Notes: a model not told the origin generated them from the letters alone. DNA of 64,000 bases from Glomus cerebriforme (GCA_003550305.1 QKYT01000031.1:130408-194407), one strand, 5' to 3'; numbered from the stretch's first letter, positions 1 to 12,746 are shown. Numbers and translations are program-made.

Positions 1-699
1 ACATAAATAATATAAACTTTCTTACCTCGTCCCAAAAAAACTAATTCTTCCAAAAAAAACCAATTCCAAACCAATTCCCGACAGGTTTCGAAGTTGTAAA
101 ATCCAGTTTNGAAAGCGTGCTAAGCCACCAAAAAAATGTAATTGTTATGTGCGTCATTGTGCATTATCCGATTTTATCACTGTTTACAAAATGTTTTGAT
201 ATGCATGTCGATCAATATTCATATTTATCACTAAAAATTTAATTAGTGATATGAGACAAATCCGCCCATATGATATTGGTTTATAAAAAGTTTGTATTCT
301 TTTTCCTTTAGTTTCAAAAGATCGAAAACATGGTGACGATTTCCCATTTTGATAAAATAGCACTTTTTCGATTGCCCAATGAAATTTAATATCATAAGAC
401 AAAAATAAAATGCCTTATTTTAAATATAGCGATATATAACCAGATTTATATATACTTTATATTTAACCAGTTATGGACTTACAACAACTTTAGTATAGTA
501 TAAAAATAATTATATGATACATAAGCCCTATTATTTCAATTTGCGTCATCAAGGGATAAAATTTAGGACCCCATTTTTCTGTTTCATTGTAGTAGAGTTT
601 TCTTGGGACAATTAAGAAACCTTTACTTCATTATATAAAGACAAGCTAATTCCTTTATACGATGGCAACAATACAATATAAGGAACCTTTATTGTTACA
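1..699. other. Intergenic, no supported gene
   Basis: AT-rich sequence upstream of the NC2 beta gene. A single N at 110 marks an assembly join or ambiguous base. Short open frames exist (for example on the minus strand at 184-402), but they have no recognisable motif and look like chance. The last 100 bases should contain the promoter and 5' UTR of the gene starting at 700. Confidence 0.6.
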
Positions 700-1491
700 A
701 TGAGCATGAGCGATCGCGAAACTACAATCGGTAATGGTGCTGTGGAGGACGAGTTATCACTTCCAAAAGGTATTTATTTATTATTTTAATTATTTAGTCT
801 ACCTTTTTTTTTATAACCTTTTAATGTGTATTATACACTATTTTTTATTCTTATTATTATGTAAAGCAACTGTCACTAAGCTCATTACAGAAATGTTACC
901 ATCCGACATAACTTGTGCAAAAGACACTCGCGATTTGTTAATAGACTGTTGTGTTGGTAAGTAAATTAATTTAAGATCTCCTATCTCTTCGCCTTTATTA
1001 GTTTATTACTGGTAATAACAATATGACTCAATATTCTACCAGAATTTATTCATCTAATCGCTTCTGAAGCAAACGAGATTTGCGAGAAAGAAGCTAAAAA
1101 AACCATAGCTGCGGAACACGTCATTACTGCGCTTCAAGTAAGAAATATTTTACCCGTTCAAAATTACTTTGTAAACGATTATTAATTAAAATTATTAATC
1201 AGACTTTAGGTTTTGAAAATTATTTATCCGAAGTACAAGAAGTTTTCAAAGAACATAAAAAATTGCAGAAGGTGAAGAAATTAATTTAAATTTTAATACT
1301 TTCCTATTGCTTTAAATGGATTATAAAAACCCAATTTATTAATTAATTATTCAATCATTTTATGTCAGGATCGTGATAAGAAAAGTTCGAGATTAGAAAA
1401 TTCAGGCATGACAGAAGAGGAATTATTGAAACAACAAGAACAGTTGTTTGCACAGTCTCGTCTCAAATATCAAGCACAACAACAATCGTGA
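700..1491 (+). CDS. NCB2: NC2 beta (Dr1-like) histone-fold transcription cofactor
   Basis: Beta subunit of negative cofactor 2, which pairs with NC2 alpha through a histone fold, binds TBP on promoter DNA and regulates RNA polymerase II pre-initiation complex assembly in the nucleus. Five exons: 700-769, 867-956, 1043-1137, 1203-1271 and 1369-1491, all GT-AG, giving 148 residues. The histone fold covers about residues 20-100: LPKATVTKLITEMLP starts the first helix, then DITCAKDTRDLLIDCC, then ANEICEKEAKKTI and ENYLSEVQEV. The tail is Gln-rich. The start is the first of two nearby ATGs (700 and 706). Length fits short fungal NC2 beta proteins. An NF-YB/CBF-type histone-fold protein was considered, but the LPKATV...LP start and the LGFENY motif fit Dr1. 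Confidence 0.92.
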
Positions 1492-2021
1492 AGTTGAAGC
1501 TTTAGTATAAATAATGCTTTAATACTAGTTAGTAAATTTGTTACTTTTTATGGAGATTTACTATTTTTTTTTTTCGTAGTTATGAAATTTATTGATTTGT
1601 AATTAGTTCCGTTCTCGTATATCAGAGAGTATATAATAAATTTGATTATAATTATTGATTTTTTTTCTTGCTTTCTTTTTTTGCAAGAAGTGACAATATA
1701 TATATATTTTTTTAATTTAAAATGAAATTATCATAAAATCTTTTTATACTTACAATAGGAAATAAAAAAGTTCGTTTCATATATGTTATTTAATAATAAA
1801 ACTTCAGTTTCATTTAAGACGGTTAAATTTGCCTGAAATTATAGTTAGTGTTATATATTTGTACTCCAAATAAGCTTGAATTTATATTAATTTAGGGAGT
1901 AATTTATTTTTTCGACCTTTAATTTGCCCGAAAAAAGAAAAATTTTTTTTTTGTGGTTCGTTTAAAAATTAAAATTTCAAAATTATCTATTTTCATTAAA
2001 AAGTTATTTAGTGAAAAGGAT

Positions 2022-4542
2022 ATGAATAATCAGGCGCGGGCATCGCGTCACGCGTCTGGAATTTTACCATCAAAACAGTTTTTTGCACCAAGAAAACCAA
2101 TAACACATAATGCCTCATTACGAAGGAAGTCTTCTGTCGTTGGTAATTCATTAAATACACCACCATCACCTGGATCAACATTTACTTCCGCAATAGGTCC
2201 TCAGCTTCTAAATTTTTCCTCTGAAGAAGAAGCTTCTCTTTTACATCAATCTTCTTCGCTCGCTCTTGCCACCTTTTCGGCACACTCTTCCCCCATCATC
2301 AATAACCCTTCACTTGACCAATCGGTTGATACTATTTTTAATTCAGATGCCTCTGTTGTTAACCGAAATTCAACACCGGTTAGACCTCCAAGTGCTTTAC
2401 TTTTAAGACGTCAACAACGTCAACAAAGTGGTGAAGGTGGAAGCACAGAATTATCTCAAGCTGTTATTGATTCAGTTATGGAACCAATTACTCCGGTACC
2501 AGTTTTAGAACCCTCATCATATAGACAATTAATGCGTCAAGCCACAATCAATACAGGGTCAGATCTATCATCAAGAGATTTTGCAGCTGCTACCGCTTAT
2601 TCTAGACATTCTGATGTTTCTCCTAATACACCTTCTTCTAATACTAAACTTACTATGATGTCATCAAAGATATTAAACGCATCTTCTCCAACAAAACAAC
2701 CTACTTTTAATCCTTATGCATTAATTAAAATGCCTCGTATTATATCACCTCATTCATTATCTTCGACTGATTATAAAGGACAAAAACGTTTATATCAAGT
2801 GTGGCCCGGAAGAAATCGATTTTTTTTAGGTGGTAGGATCATGACTAGTAGAGATTTTCCTGCTTTTTTGGTCGCTTTTTCTGCTCTTGTAGTCCCATCT
2901 GGGTTATTTATGGGGTTTACGTAAGTGTATTTACAAATAGTACAAATAAGAAATTATATTATTTAACTTTTTTTTTTTTAATTAAATTTATATAAAATCT
3001 TAGTTGTCCTTTTCTTTTTCAAAATGTATCTCCAGCGGTGGTATTTATATTTGTTTATTTATTTTTATTGGCTGTGACTAGCATGCTTAGAACTTCATGG
3101 TCTGATCCAGGAGTGAGTTTCATCTTATTTTTAATTTATTGCACTCTCATAATTAATCATCGGGTTTTATTAACAACAATTTAGTAATTTATTTGATACA
3201 ATGGAACAATTTTTGCTACAGATTATTCCAAGAGATTTGGATCCATCTCCTCCAACAGAATATATAGAGGATTTAGAAAATTCTCAAAATAATACAAATC
3301 TTGCTTATGAACAAGCTCGTAGTTTTCCACTTCCAAAAGAAGTTAAAATCAATGGGCAAACCGTTAGATTAAAATATTGTGAAACATGTAAAATATATAG
3401 ACCACCTAGATGTAGCCATTGTAGACAATGCGACAATTGCGTAGGTGAGTACCTAAATTTTATTTTTCTATTTATTTATTTATTTTTTACAAAATAATAA
3501 TTTTTTTTTATTCTTCAGAAAATGAAGATCATCATTGTATCTGGTTAAATAATTGTATAGGACGACGAAATTATAGGACATTTTTTACATTTATAGCAAC
3601 AGCTACTATTTTATGCGTTTATGTTCTAGGGTTTTGTCTGGCACATTTATTACTCCTCATGAAACAAGGATCACATAATTTTTTTGAAGCAATTATGAAA
3701 GCACCTGTTAGATATCCTTTTGTTTGTAACAATTTTTTTTATTCAATATTAAAATTCTCCTTAACTAATTGAAAACCTTTCTGTTAGTTGTATTGTCCTT
3801 TTTCCTTATGTGGTCTGTAGGTGGATTAACAGGTTATCATATGTACTTAATAAGTAATAATCTAACTACACATGAACAAGTAATTTATTTGATATTTTTT
3901 TAATAACGATAATAGTTAATTTGAATTTGTAAATAATATATAATTATATATTTAGATACGTGTTCCTATAGCAAGAAGGAATGGTAACAGGAATCCATTT
4001 GATTTTAGGAATGTGGGTAAGAATTGTCTTTGGGTTCTTTGTAGACCTATGTCACGAAGGTTAGTTTTTTTTTGTTTTTCGTAATATTGTATTAATTAAA
4101 ATGAGATATATTATTTATTTAATAAGAAAAAATTTTTTTCTTTCATAATTAATAAAGCTCGGTCAGTAGACGCGCTTATGTTGATAATGAAAATTTACAA
4201 GAAGAAAATGGTGTTGGAAATACTTTTAATGGAGGTGTTAGAAGTACAGTTATAGCAGGTGAAATCGATACAGGTGAAATAGATAATAACGCACTTGGTG
4301 AAGGTGACATAAGAGTAGACATAAAAGAAGTTATTACCTTTAATAATGGTGATGATTTAAATGAATTACAACCACAACAAAATGAAAATAATAATATAAA
4401 AGAAGACACAAAGCAAGTGTCATCATCTTTCGAACCAACTGTTCCATCTATTGAAACTGATGAAAATAGTTCCGTGCCAGTTGCAAAAGAACAAATCAAA
4501 GAATTACAAATAACAGAACCAATGGTTACAACAGAAACATAA
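2022..4542 (+). CDS. ERF2: DHHC palmitoyltransferase, Erf2-like
   Basis: Membrane protein S-acyltransferase that transfers palmitate to cysteines of client proteins; yeast Erf2 does this to Ras at the ER with Erf4. Seven exons: 2022-2920, 3004-3112, 3222-3444, 3519-3725, 3788-3879, 3956-4059 and 4158-4542, giving 672 residues. A long Ser/Thr/Pro-rich, probably disordered cytosolic N-terminus (about 1-265) is followed by two membrane segments (about 277-326). The Cys-rich domain begins [17 protein letters not shown] and ends at the catalytic DHHC, residues 414-417. Two more membrane segments follow (about 433-460 and 480-500), then an acidic, Asn/Gln-rich tail. The [12 protein letters not shown] segment supports the exon 2/3 junction. 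An open frame runs upstream to 1953 but has no ATG before 2022. The N-terminal extension is longer than in yeast Erf2. Specific Ras activity is inferred. Confidence 0.93.
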
Positions 4543-4977
4543 TAGTAATATTAATAATAATGAACAGTAATTATATAACTATAAAACTCTTTAATGTCCT
4601 TGTTTATTACTTTTTCCTTCTTTCCTAATTATTAATTTGGTTAAGAATTTTTCGAAGTATCTTCTATATCATTTGCCGTATTTTATTTATAATAAAATAA
4701 ATAATATACTGTATTTGTTAAACCATTCTATTTATTACCCTATTAAAAGAAACAACTCATTTTTGTAAAAAAAAAAAATTTTTACATATAATATATATTT
4801 AAATACCCGAAATTATATAAATAAAAGCAAAAAAAAAAAAAAAATAAAAATAAAAGAATAACATGTCCAGTATATCAATCAAACACTACACTATACTAGT
4901 TAAATAAATACACAAATAATAAAAAAAAGTAAATAATTGAATGAATGAATTTTTCCAATTCAATAGAATTAATTACG
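4543..4977. other. Convergent 3' intergenic region
   Basis: AT-rich spacer between the stop codons of the DHHC transferase and the PP2C gene, with several poly-A/T runs. It presumably holds both 3' UTRs. I see no gene or repeat. Confidence 0.6.
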
Positions 4978-6871
4978 TTATCCATTCATAAATCTAATAA
5001 CCATTACACTCAAATTATCAGTACTAAAATTTGCTAAGGCATGTTCAATCAATTTTACACTTGCTATTTGTGGATCCTCAATATCTTTAATAAGGTCTAC
5101 AGCAGCTTGATCATCACAAACATCCCATAACTTAATATATATAAAAGATTATATAAATAAACGTAAAAATCTTTAATAAAAAATTTCCTTACAAAAATAA
5201 GACTTACCCCATCACATGCTAATATCAAAAATGGGTCATTTTCAGTCAACTCAGTTTCTGTAGTATAGGGATTACCAACAACAAATTCTTTCATTGAACT
5301 ATCTCCCAGTGAACGTGTCACTGCCAATACACCTTTATAAAAAAAATTGTTAGATTATGAATCATAAAAAAAAATGACAATTATTATACATAAATACCAT
5401 TAACACGGTTATTCATAACGAATCCACCAGCATCGACAATTCTCTTTGCTTCTTGTGCATCACTTCCTTTATGATCATATGATAATCTAATTGCCGATCC
5501 GTTACGACTAATTCAAATGAATTACGTTAAGGTTTAAATATTGAATTTAAAATTTAAATATTTTTATTTTAAATATACCTCAGAACAGCCCGAGCATCAC
5601 CAACATTTGCGGTATATAATACGCGCTAATTTAAATATATTGATAATATTAGTTTAACAAACAATAAAGAAAAAAATGTTATTTTGATTAACATACCTTT
5701 TGTTTCCTTTTTGTATTAGCACCATTGCTAACAGGTTCCTTGCCATTAGCCGATTCACCCTCCGCTATTTCTTCAGATCTCAAGAAAGCAGCGATCGCTG
5801 TACATCCAGAATGTTTACCTGCATTCTGATTGAGTTGCTTGTCTGCTCGCAGAAAAGACAGGTGAAAAATTTCTGGAATTGGGAGAGTCGTATTTTCTTG
5901 AAGAACTTCTTGAAAAGTCTATGTATTTTTTATTAGGGAGAGAAATAATAATAAATATAAAAATATGTTACATATTATACTTGAGATTTCATAAATCAAT
6001 TTTGTTATATACGCCTTACGTTATCTCTTGTTGGAACTATCATACCCAAGATATAAAAATTCACAATCACAAATTTCTCTTATTTTTATATCCTTTTTTT
6101 TTTTTTTTTTTTTTATCATTATTAGGATTTGTTCTTTACCTCATGAAAATGATTCCCACACCATTCGGCTGCTTGTTTTCCTGCATGACCATCGAAAATA
6201 GCAAAGAATCCTTGACCTTCAATTCCCGCAAAATCATAGAAAAACGAATGAGCATCCTATAAAAAAGAAATTTAGCGAGGGAATGGCATAAGATCATATT
6301 TAATTGAGATAATGACAAGGGTCCCTGCTTTAGAAAAACTTTGATCAAAAAAGATGTAAAAAAATTCTGTCTTCGATGATTGTGGTAGAGTATAATGTAC
6401 TATCTCTAATTTAACATAAAATGTGTCATTTACCTCCATTGTCCTTCTACATCGCCTGTTACGATCTTCACTAACTCCAATTTTAAAATGTGAAAATTCG
6501 GCTTTTTTATTTGATACTATTGAGTTTTGTTGCTGACTAGAAGGACTAGGTGCATTTACGTTAGAATTGAAAACTTTTTCTTCGCTTTGGCTGCCACTAT
6601 TATTACTACTATTATTAGTATTAAAGGAACCAAATGGTTTGATTGATTTTTCTTTAGGTGTTAAGGGTACTGGAGAAACAGTGAGTTCTACATTACTATC
6701 ACTAGACGAAGTTGAAAAAGTTTCTTCAGAGTTTTTTCGGATAGGAGTTGAAATGCTGTTTGAACCATCCTTAGGTTCAATTTTATTATTAACGTTTAGA
6801 TCAGGTGTTGAAAGTTCTTTTGTAGTCTTTGAAGATGGTGTAGAAGGCGTAGATGGAGAAATTGCAGACAT
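4978..6871 (-). CDS. PTC1: PP2C-type protein phosphatase, Ptc1-like
   Basis: Mn/Mg-dependent Ser/Thr phosphatase (PPM family). Yeast Ptc1 down-regulates HOG and cell-integrity MAP kinases. Seven exons on the minus strand: 6871-6434, 6256-6140, 5918-5697, 5625-5579, 5507-5398, 5332-5208 and 5130-4978, giving 403 residues. The first 125 or so residues are a Ser/Thr/Pro/Asn-rich extension. The catalytic domain then shows [14 protein letters not shown], the metal-binding [62 protein letters not shown] and, at the end, [10 protein letters not shown]. The RRTMED and LSYDHKGSD motifs favour Ptc1 over Ptc2/3. All metal-ligand aspartates are present, so it should be active. The N-terminal extension may be regulatory (inference). 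Confidence 0.93.
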
Positions 6872-7336
6872 TTTTTTTTCTCGCCTTAATTATTTGTTTT
6901 AAACTACAAACCGATCCTTTACTATGTTAAAATCTAAATTCTTGGCAAAAAAAATACAATACACTAAGAATAAAAATAATTTTACAATCAAAAATTAAAA
7001 GGTTTTATTATAATATCATTAATTTTTATTGTAAGTTCAAATAATGTTTATTTCTTTAATACAATGTTATAATACTATATTTACTAAAAAAACTAGAAAA
7101 AAAATCACCACCAAACGAATGATATAAATCTTTGCAAAGGGTCCAAGTTTCAGACAAAACTCCTATAATATACAATTAAGCTGTACAAAAAAAATTGCAT
7201 TGCATGACTTTTCCAAATAAGTTAATAAGTTTTTGCTTTATGTATTTATTTGCAGTTCCTGTACTACATTCATTGATATTTCAATAAAACAATCGGTGTG
7301 GCTTGTTAAATATTCCACTTTTATGGAAACGGAAAA
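6872..7336. promoter_or_regulatory. Divergent promoter region, PP2C / DUF726 hydrolase
   Basis: A 465-base AT-rich stretch between two divergent start codons; it must hold both promoters and 5' UTRs. No distinct motif beyond A/T runs can be defended by eye. Confidence 0.5.
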
Positions 7337-9624
7337 ATGGAAAAAGAAAATTTGATCAAATTACCGACTTACAGTCATACTTGGGTAATTAATTTATGTT
7401 TATTTCCTGCTAATAGATTAGCTAATTTTCAGATAATTGACGTTTTTTTTTTGGATTTTAGACTTCAACTCAGCGTTTTGATTTAGCGGCATTATGTGTT
7501 AACATTGTGGCTGATAGTTCATGGTCAAGTAACGACGCTGAAAAAAATTGGAAACGAAGATTTTTGGCTAGTGTCTTCCATCATTTAGCAGTTGATAAAA
7601 GGGGTATTAAAAATTTGTTAATATTAAATTGCATACGTCATATTTAAATTAACAAAATTTTCATAATTACGAATAGTAGAGCAAGATGTGTTATTAAAAA
7701 TGCCAGAAGAGACAGGAGATATTTCATCAGCAATTAATTTGCTGTCATCGTCCTTTATAAATAATGATGAAGAACGGGAACAAAGAGGAATCCGTGAAGA
7801 AATTATATCTGACATGGTTATAATTTGTCTTGGGCTTTCACCATCCAATTTGGAAAATGTTGATAAGCAATTGAAGACAAATGATAATTCTGGAGAAAAT
7901 TTTATTAAAGAAAAAATTGGTAATGTAATATCAAATGCGATCAGCTCCTCCGATTCTTCATCGCCACCAACGATTATGCCAGCAGAATATGATTCTAGAG
8001 CTAGAGCAATTTTATTTAAGCTTGCTTTTTATATAAATATTTCTCCTTCTAATATAAGATCAACGGAAAAAGTTTTGGCACAATATCTATATTTCATGCG
8101 GCAACAACAATTGGAAGCTGAAAAAAATGGTTCGCAAGATGATCATGAAATTCAAGGATTGCACACTAGTGCAAATGAAAGTTTAAATGAACGCGAAAAA
8201 CGAAAGAAAAAATGGCGATGGATGGCTACTGGAGTTGGTGTAGTTGTTGGTGCAACAGCGATTGGCTTAACAGGAGGATTAGGTGGGCAATATATATATA
8301 TATATATATATATTTTTTTAATTGATCTTTCTTATTAATAAAAGATAATAATAAATTTGTATTGTCAAAGAAAGCTGCACCATTTGTAGCTGGTGGCATA
8401 GGTGCAATAACCGGAGCAAGTATCATTGTTACAGCTGCATCTAATGTTGTCTTAATGGGTTCATTATTTGGAATTGCAGGAGGCGGTCTTACTGGTAATA
8501 TTTCATATTATTTTCTAAAGTGTACATATAATAATAATAATAATAGCATTTATTTTCAATATGCAGGTTACAATATGCACAAGAGAACTCAAGGCCTTAA
8601 AGAATTTGCTTTTACTAGAGTTATACAAGATGATTCGTCTCCTCTAATACCTTCTCTCTATGTTAGTATGTTCCTCAAAAAAGCAACAATCTTTTTTATG
8701 TCTTTTCAAGTATTTTATTATTTTTTTTTCTTTAATTCATAGGTGAATATTGTTATTTCTGGATATCTTTTGGAAGATAATAATGAAGTAATAACTCCTT
8801 GGCTTCCAACTTTTCAAAACGGTGCGAATTATAGTGATACATTTGCATTAACATTTGATACAGAAATTCTTCGATCACTTGGACGTGCATTTCGAAGATT
8901 TTTAGCAGAATCAGTTGTTAAAGCAGTCGCAAATTCAGCTATTCAACGAACAGTATTTGCTGCTTTAGCAAATTCTTTATTAATACCAGCTAGTTTAATG
9001 AAAGCAGTAGAAATGATAAGCAATCCATGGGCCTTGGGTGCAGATCGTGCTCAAAAAGCTGGATTAGTTTTGGCGGATGTTTTAATAGAAAGAGTTCAAG
9101 GGAAAAGGCCGACTGTTTTGGTAATGAGATAAATACAATTAAAAAAATTTTTCAAAGGAAAACAAATTAATATGTATATATTTTTTATTTTTTAGATTGG
9201 ATATTCACTTGGTGCTTTAGTTATTTGGCACTGTTTACTTGAATTAGCAAAAAAGCAACAATATGGATTAATTGATACAGGTAAGAATAAATTTTTAACC
9301 CATTTTTTTTTAATACTAAATAACAATTATATATGTATAAATTTAGTTGTTTTAATTGGAGCACCTATTTCTACACAAACTTCTAAATGGAAGAATGCTT
9401 CGAGTGTAGTTGGTCGTAGATTTATTAATGCATATGCAACCAATGATATTGTACTTGGATTAATATATAGAGTGCATTCATTAGATTTAAATGTTGCAGG
9501 ATTACACGCTGTAGGTTTTGAAAAGGTTGAAAATTATGATATTACTAAGTTTACTTCGGGACATTTAGGATATCGTGAACCTGAAACTCTAACGAAAATT
9601 CTTGAAGAAATTAAATTGGATTAG
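7337..9624 (+). CDS. DUF726 (TMCO4-type) membrane alpha/beta hydrolase
   Basis: Member of the DUF726 family (animal TMCO4, yeast Mil1/YFL034W), alpha/beta-hydrolase-like membrane proteins of poorly defined substrate; Mil1 is linked to clathrin-adaptor traffic. Eight exons: 7337-7384, 7462-7603, 7680-8282, 8375-8494, 8567-8661, 8743-9120, 9196-9280 and 9347-9624, giving 582 residues. A charged helical region (about 65-255) leads into a Gly/Ala-rich double membrane segment (ATGVGVVVGATAIGLTGG, then FVAGGIGAITGASIIVTA). The hydrolase part contains VNIVISGYL, the nucleophile elbow IGYSLGA with Ser466, VVLIGAP, and a C-terminal SGHLGYRE with the likely catalytic His. ATG 7337 is chosen because the ATG at 7323 meets a stop at once. 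Intron 3 has a (TA)n tract. Catalysis is inferred from the elbow. Confidence 0.9.
8291..8312. repeat. (TA)n microsatellite in an intron
   Basis: About eleven TA units lie within intron 3 of the DUF726 gene, just after the splice donor. Length polymorphism between strains is likely; no coding effect is expected. Confidence 0.9.
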
Positions 9625-10001
9625 GAATTTTCTGTGAACAAAATAGGAAGAATTTATATATATATATATATATTTAAATATCATTTATTCAAAATCATAA
9701 GCTTGATTAAATATTTCTAATGAGTTCCTAAATTTAGTAATTGTAATTTTTTTTTATGTATAATTTATTATATAATATCTAATAAATTAAATTTTTGATA
9801 TTTTCTCTTAATCCTTCGCAAATTTTATTAAATTTTGTAAGAAACTCCCCTTTCTTCAAGAGCTTTCAATTATATATGACAAAAAAAAGGGTTCGTATCT
9901 TAATCTTATAGAGGTATATTATATCTGAATAATATTTTTTTTCTGCATTTTTTATTTAATAAACGGATATTTAATAAATAAATTATTGCTAGCCTTTACA
10001 A
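9625..10001. other. Convergent 3' intergenic region
   Basis: AT-rich spacer between the stop codons of the DUF726 and ESS2 genes, with a short TA tract near 9657-9671. Nothing else recognisable. Confidence 0.6.
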
Positions 10002-12215
10002 TTATTTTTTATCATCTTTCATTGAACTATTTGAAGATTCTTCAGTTATGACTTTAGGCGTTACATCAAATTTGTCCGGAAATGAATTGAATGTGGGTGT
10101 AACTAGCTTCGATGGTGTTACTGGCACTATAATTGTTTTAAAGAATAAACGAAAAATCGATAAATTTTACACAAATTCAAATAATGTAATAATTTGTTTT
10201 TGATTAATATATACCTCTACTCCTTGGTGATGCAGCATAAGAAGCTCTTAATTGAACATCTACTCCAACTGATTTTGGCATATTCGATTTACGCAATAAT
10301 TTTCTTGCAGCTGGCGATAGTAACGATGCACGCTCTCTTGGACTAGATATTCTTATTTTTTTTAAAAACAAAAAAAAAATTAATAAAAACTTATAATGGA
10401 TAATAATAGAAATAAAAAATCTCTGTAATTTCCGCACTTTGACAAAGGACTTTGGGTAACATATGGATTAGGTGATTTCATAGACAGATTTCGTTTACGT
10501 AAATTTCGTGAGGCATTATTTGAAAGATTCATCCCAATAATTTCTCTGCGTGGTGCAGGTGGTAATTGAAAAGAACGTCCTAAATTTATAAAAAATAAAT
10601 ATTTAATATTCAATTTCATAGAGAGAAAAAAAAAATATATTACTTTTTTTTCGCTTAAGCTTCTTCTATTCAGTAAGAAATTACCATAAAGCTATTACAT
10701 TATTCCACTCGGCACCTAAATGCTGGCCGGTGAATAGTTTTTCAAAGAAAAGCTCAACTAAGAAACTGAAAAAAAAGTAGAATATATGCTAAAAATAAAA
10801 TTACATACCTGGTGTTTCTCCTCCAATTAATAACGGAGTACCTTCAATCATACCCCAAGTCATCAGTTCTGAGCTGTCAACTTGTGAAGGATTTGGAGAA
10901 GGTGTAGCTGTTACAAAACTGTAACCGCCGATTGTAGGAGTTTCAGACACATTACTACTACCTAAAAAAAATAAACTTATTTTAATTCACTACAATAAAA
11001 TGATATTATTACAAAATAATTATAAAGAACCAAACGTACTATCGAGATCGATACCAGCAGCAGCTGCCGCTGCTGCAGTAGCTGCCGCATGACTTGTTAT
11101 TGTCTATTAGAATATTTAGGTATAAGTGAGTTGATAAGTTTAAAATGAGAAAAGGAAAATGAAATGAACCAAAAAAAAAAAAAAAAAAATCTACCATTTC
11201 TTCTGTAGACTCAAACCTTGTGGCGTTATGTACGATTTTTTTAGGTGCACTCCGTGTATTTTCTTCAACCGTTCCAATATCGTGACCTTCGGGATAAAAC
11301 ATAAGAGAGTTGCGAGTCTTCAAATTTTAAAATAAAATACATTAATTTTTTTTCTTTAAAAATATATATATATATATATAAGATTAATTTACGGAAAAAA
11401 AATCAATTACCTACCTTGTAATTCCATGATGCAATTCCAGAAATTCTGGACTGATCGGGTCCTTCAATCATCTTTATCTTATCCTTATTATCCTCTTGAT
11501 CTTCATCTTCATACATCCACTTATATTTTTCCTTTTGTTGTTCATTAGCTTTTTTCATCAATTCTGAAAAGGTACGGTCAATTTGTGGTTAAGGAATAAA
11601 AAGGAAAGATCCAAACTATTAAATTAAATTCATTATAACACTAGATTAACTTTAAATGATATAAAGAGATGCAAATAATAATATATTGTAAGGATATGAA
11701 GCATTATCTTCGCTGGTATACTTTGTTTGAAATGCATCCAAGGACATGTTAGTATTATACTTTTTTGGTAATGGCTTTTTAAATTCACCCGATCCATTAG
11801 TAGATATTGGTGTATCCCATTCTCCACGTGTCCCAATCGCAGTTAAACTTGTTTTCGGTGTTTGTACTAAATGAAGCAAGAATTTATGGTTAATACAACA
11901 ATAAATGAAAACTTAATTAAGAGAATAATAAAAAATGAGAAATATACTAGGTGTTTTCACTGTAGGAGTCGTCAACTCAGTTAGTTTACGGGTAGCTTCC
12001 TTAATAAGTTCAGGATTATTTGTATTCCATGCATCTACGTAATCGTTTTGAGCCTCAAGAGTTAAAAGAGAGGGGAAGAAATCTCGTTTAATGATTTCAC
12101 TTAAAGCTTCTGTATATGAATCTTCATCTAAAATTTCTTGCTTTGGTTTTGAGAAAACTTTTGATCGATCATCGATTCGAATTAAGTCTTTCTTTGGTGT
12201 TGAACTCTCTTCCAT
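10002..12215 (-). CDS. ESS2: ESS2 (DGCR14/Bis1) splicing-associated nuclear protein, with an AT-AC intron
   Basis: Homologue of human ESS2/DGCR14 and fission-yeast Bis1, a nuclear protein of the late (C) spliceosome. Nine exons on the minus strand: 12215-11948, 11866-11698, 11571-11415, 11317-11195, 11103-11040, 10961-10809, 10579-10438, 10342-10215 and 10126-10002, giving 442 residues. Diagnostic blocks are SYTEALSEIIKRDFFPSL, EAQNDYVDAW, TPKTSLTAIGTRGEWDTP, YTSEDNASFSELMKK, RISGIASWNYKTRNSLMFYP, TWGMIEGTPLLIGG and SPRERASLLSPAARKLL. Seven of the eight introns are GT-AG. Intron 2 is not: no GT donor keeps the conserved EDNASF block, but an AT-AC splice with U12-type donor and branch site does so exactly (separate entry). 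The gene shares strand with TOE1 upstream. Confidence 0.92.
11572..11697 (-). other. U12-type AT-AC intron in ESS2
   Basis: A 126-nt, phase-2 intron. On the minus strand it opens ATATCCTTAC immediately after the exon bases GCTTC. It contains TTCCTTAAC (plus-strand 11588-11596), a perfect match to the minor-spliceosome branch-site consensus, and closes GTAC|C with 16 nt between that motif and the terminal AC. Splicing gives EDNASFSELM, agreeing with the conserved EDNASF block of the family. There is no GT donor nearby that preserves frame and this block; read-through reaches a stop within about 20 codons. Confidence 0.88.
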
Positions 12216-12746
12216 TTTGAATTTATCTGCTATGATTAAAAAAAAAATAAGCTGTTTATTTATACTAGTCAGTCATATGACCTATATAAACACCCGCCTT
12301 TCATCACCTGATATGAGTGATCGCACTGACGTAAGTCGTGTACATAAAAGGGCGACTAAATAGCTAAACAGGTTAACATAAACCAATTTCGGTTTAAACT
12401 AGGGATGATTCGGTGAAGTACGACCAGTATTCTATATATTTATTTTTATCAAGAAGTATACCTCTATCAAGATTGATACTTTGCAACGGTGATTCGGTGA
12501 ACCGTTGTTCAGTCCGGAGCTGGCTTCTTATTAACACATAAAAGGAAATCGTCTCGTGGTATTTTTTGTAATCGGAGTAACAAACCAATAACATTAATAA
12601 GCTCAAATAATAAGCGGGACATCTTAGTCAAAGCGCACAGAAATATATAGTCCTTCGCTTATGCTCCGGACTAATAATAAATTATGGAAGAAAAAAATTT
12701 TATATCATTCAAAATGAAAAGTCAATTAATTTAATTAAAAGTCAAA
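12216..12746. other. ESS2 upstream region with a MITE-like insertion
   Basis: Spacer between the ESS2 start and the TOE1 stop. It includes the 11-base direct repeat GATTCGGTGAA at 12407-12417 and 12491-12501, and a short inverted-terminal element at 12511-12672 (separate entry). The ESS2 promoter must lie here; no gene is supported. Confidence 0.5.
12511..12672. mobile_element. MITE-like element with AGTCCGGAGC ends
   Basis: Bounded by AGTCCGGAGC at 12511-12520 and its reverse complement GCTCCGGACT at 12663-12672. The right end read inward (AGTCCGGAGCATAAGCGAAG, then GACTAT) closely matches the left end of the element at 55811, so both belong to one repeat family. No clear target duplication was found. 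It carries no coding capacity. Confidence 0.5.

Noticed and set aside
11562..11700. Ordinary GT-AG splicing of ESS2 intron 2 using the CTTTTCAG acceptor near 11564
   Set aside because: No GT donor upstream gives the right phase without deleting the conserved YTSEDNAS block; the AT-AC model fits frame, family block, donor and branch site together.
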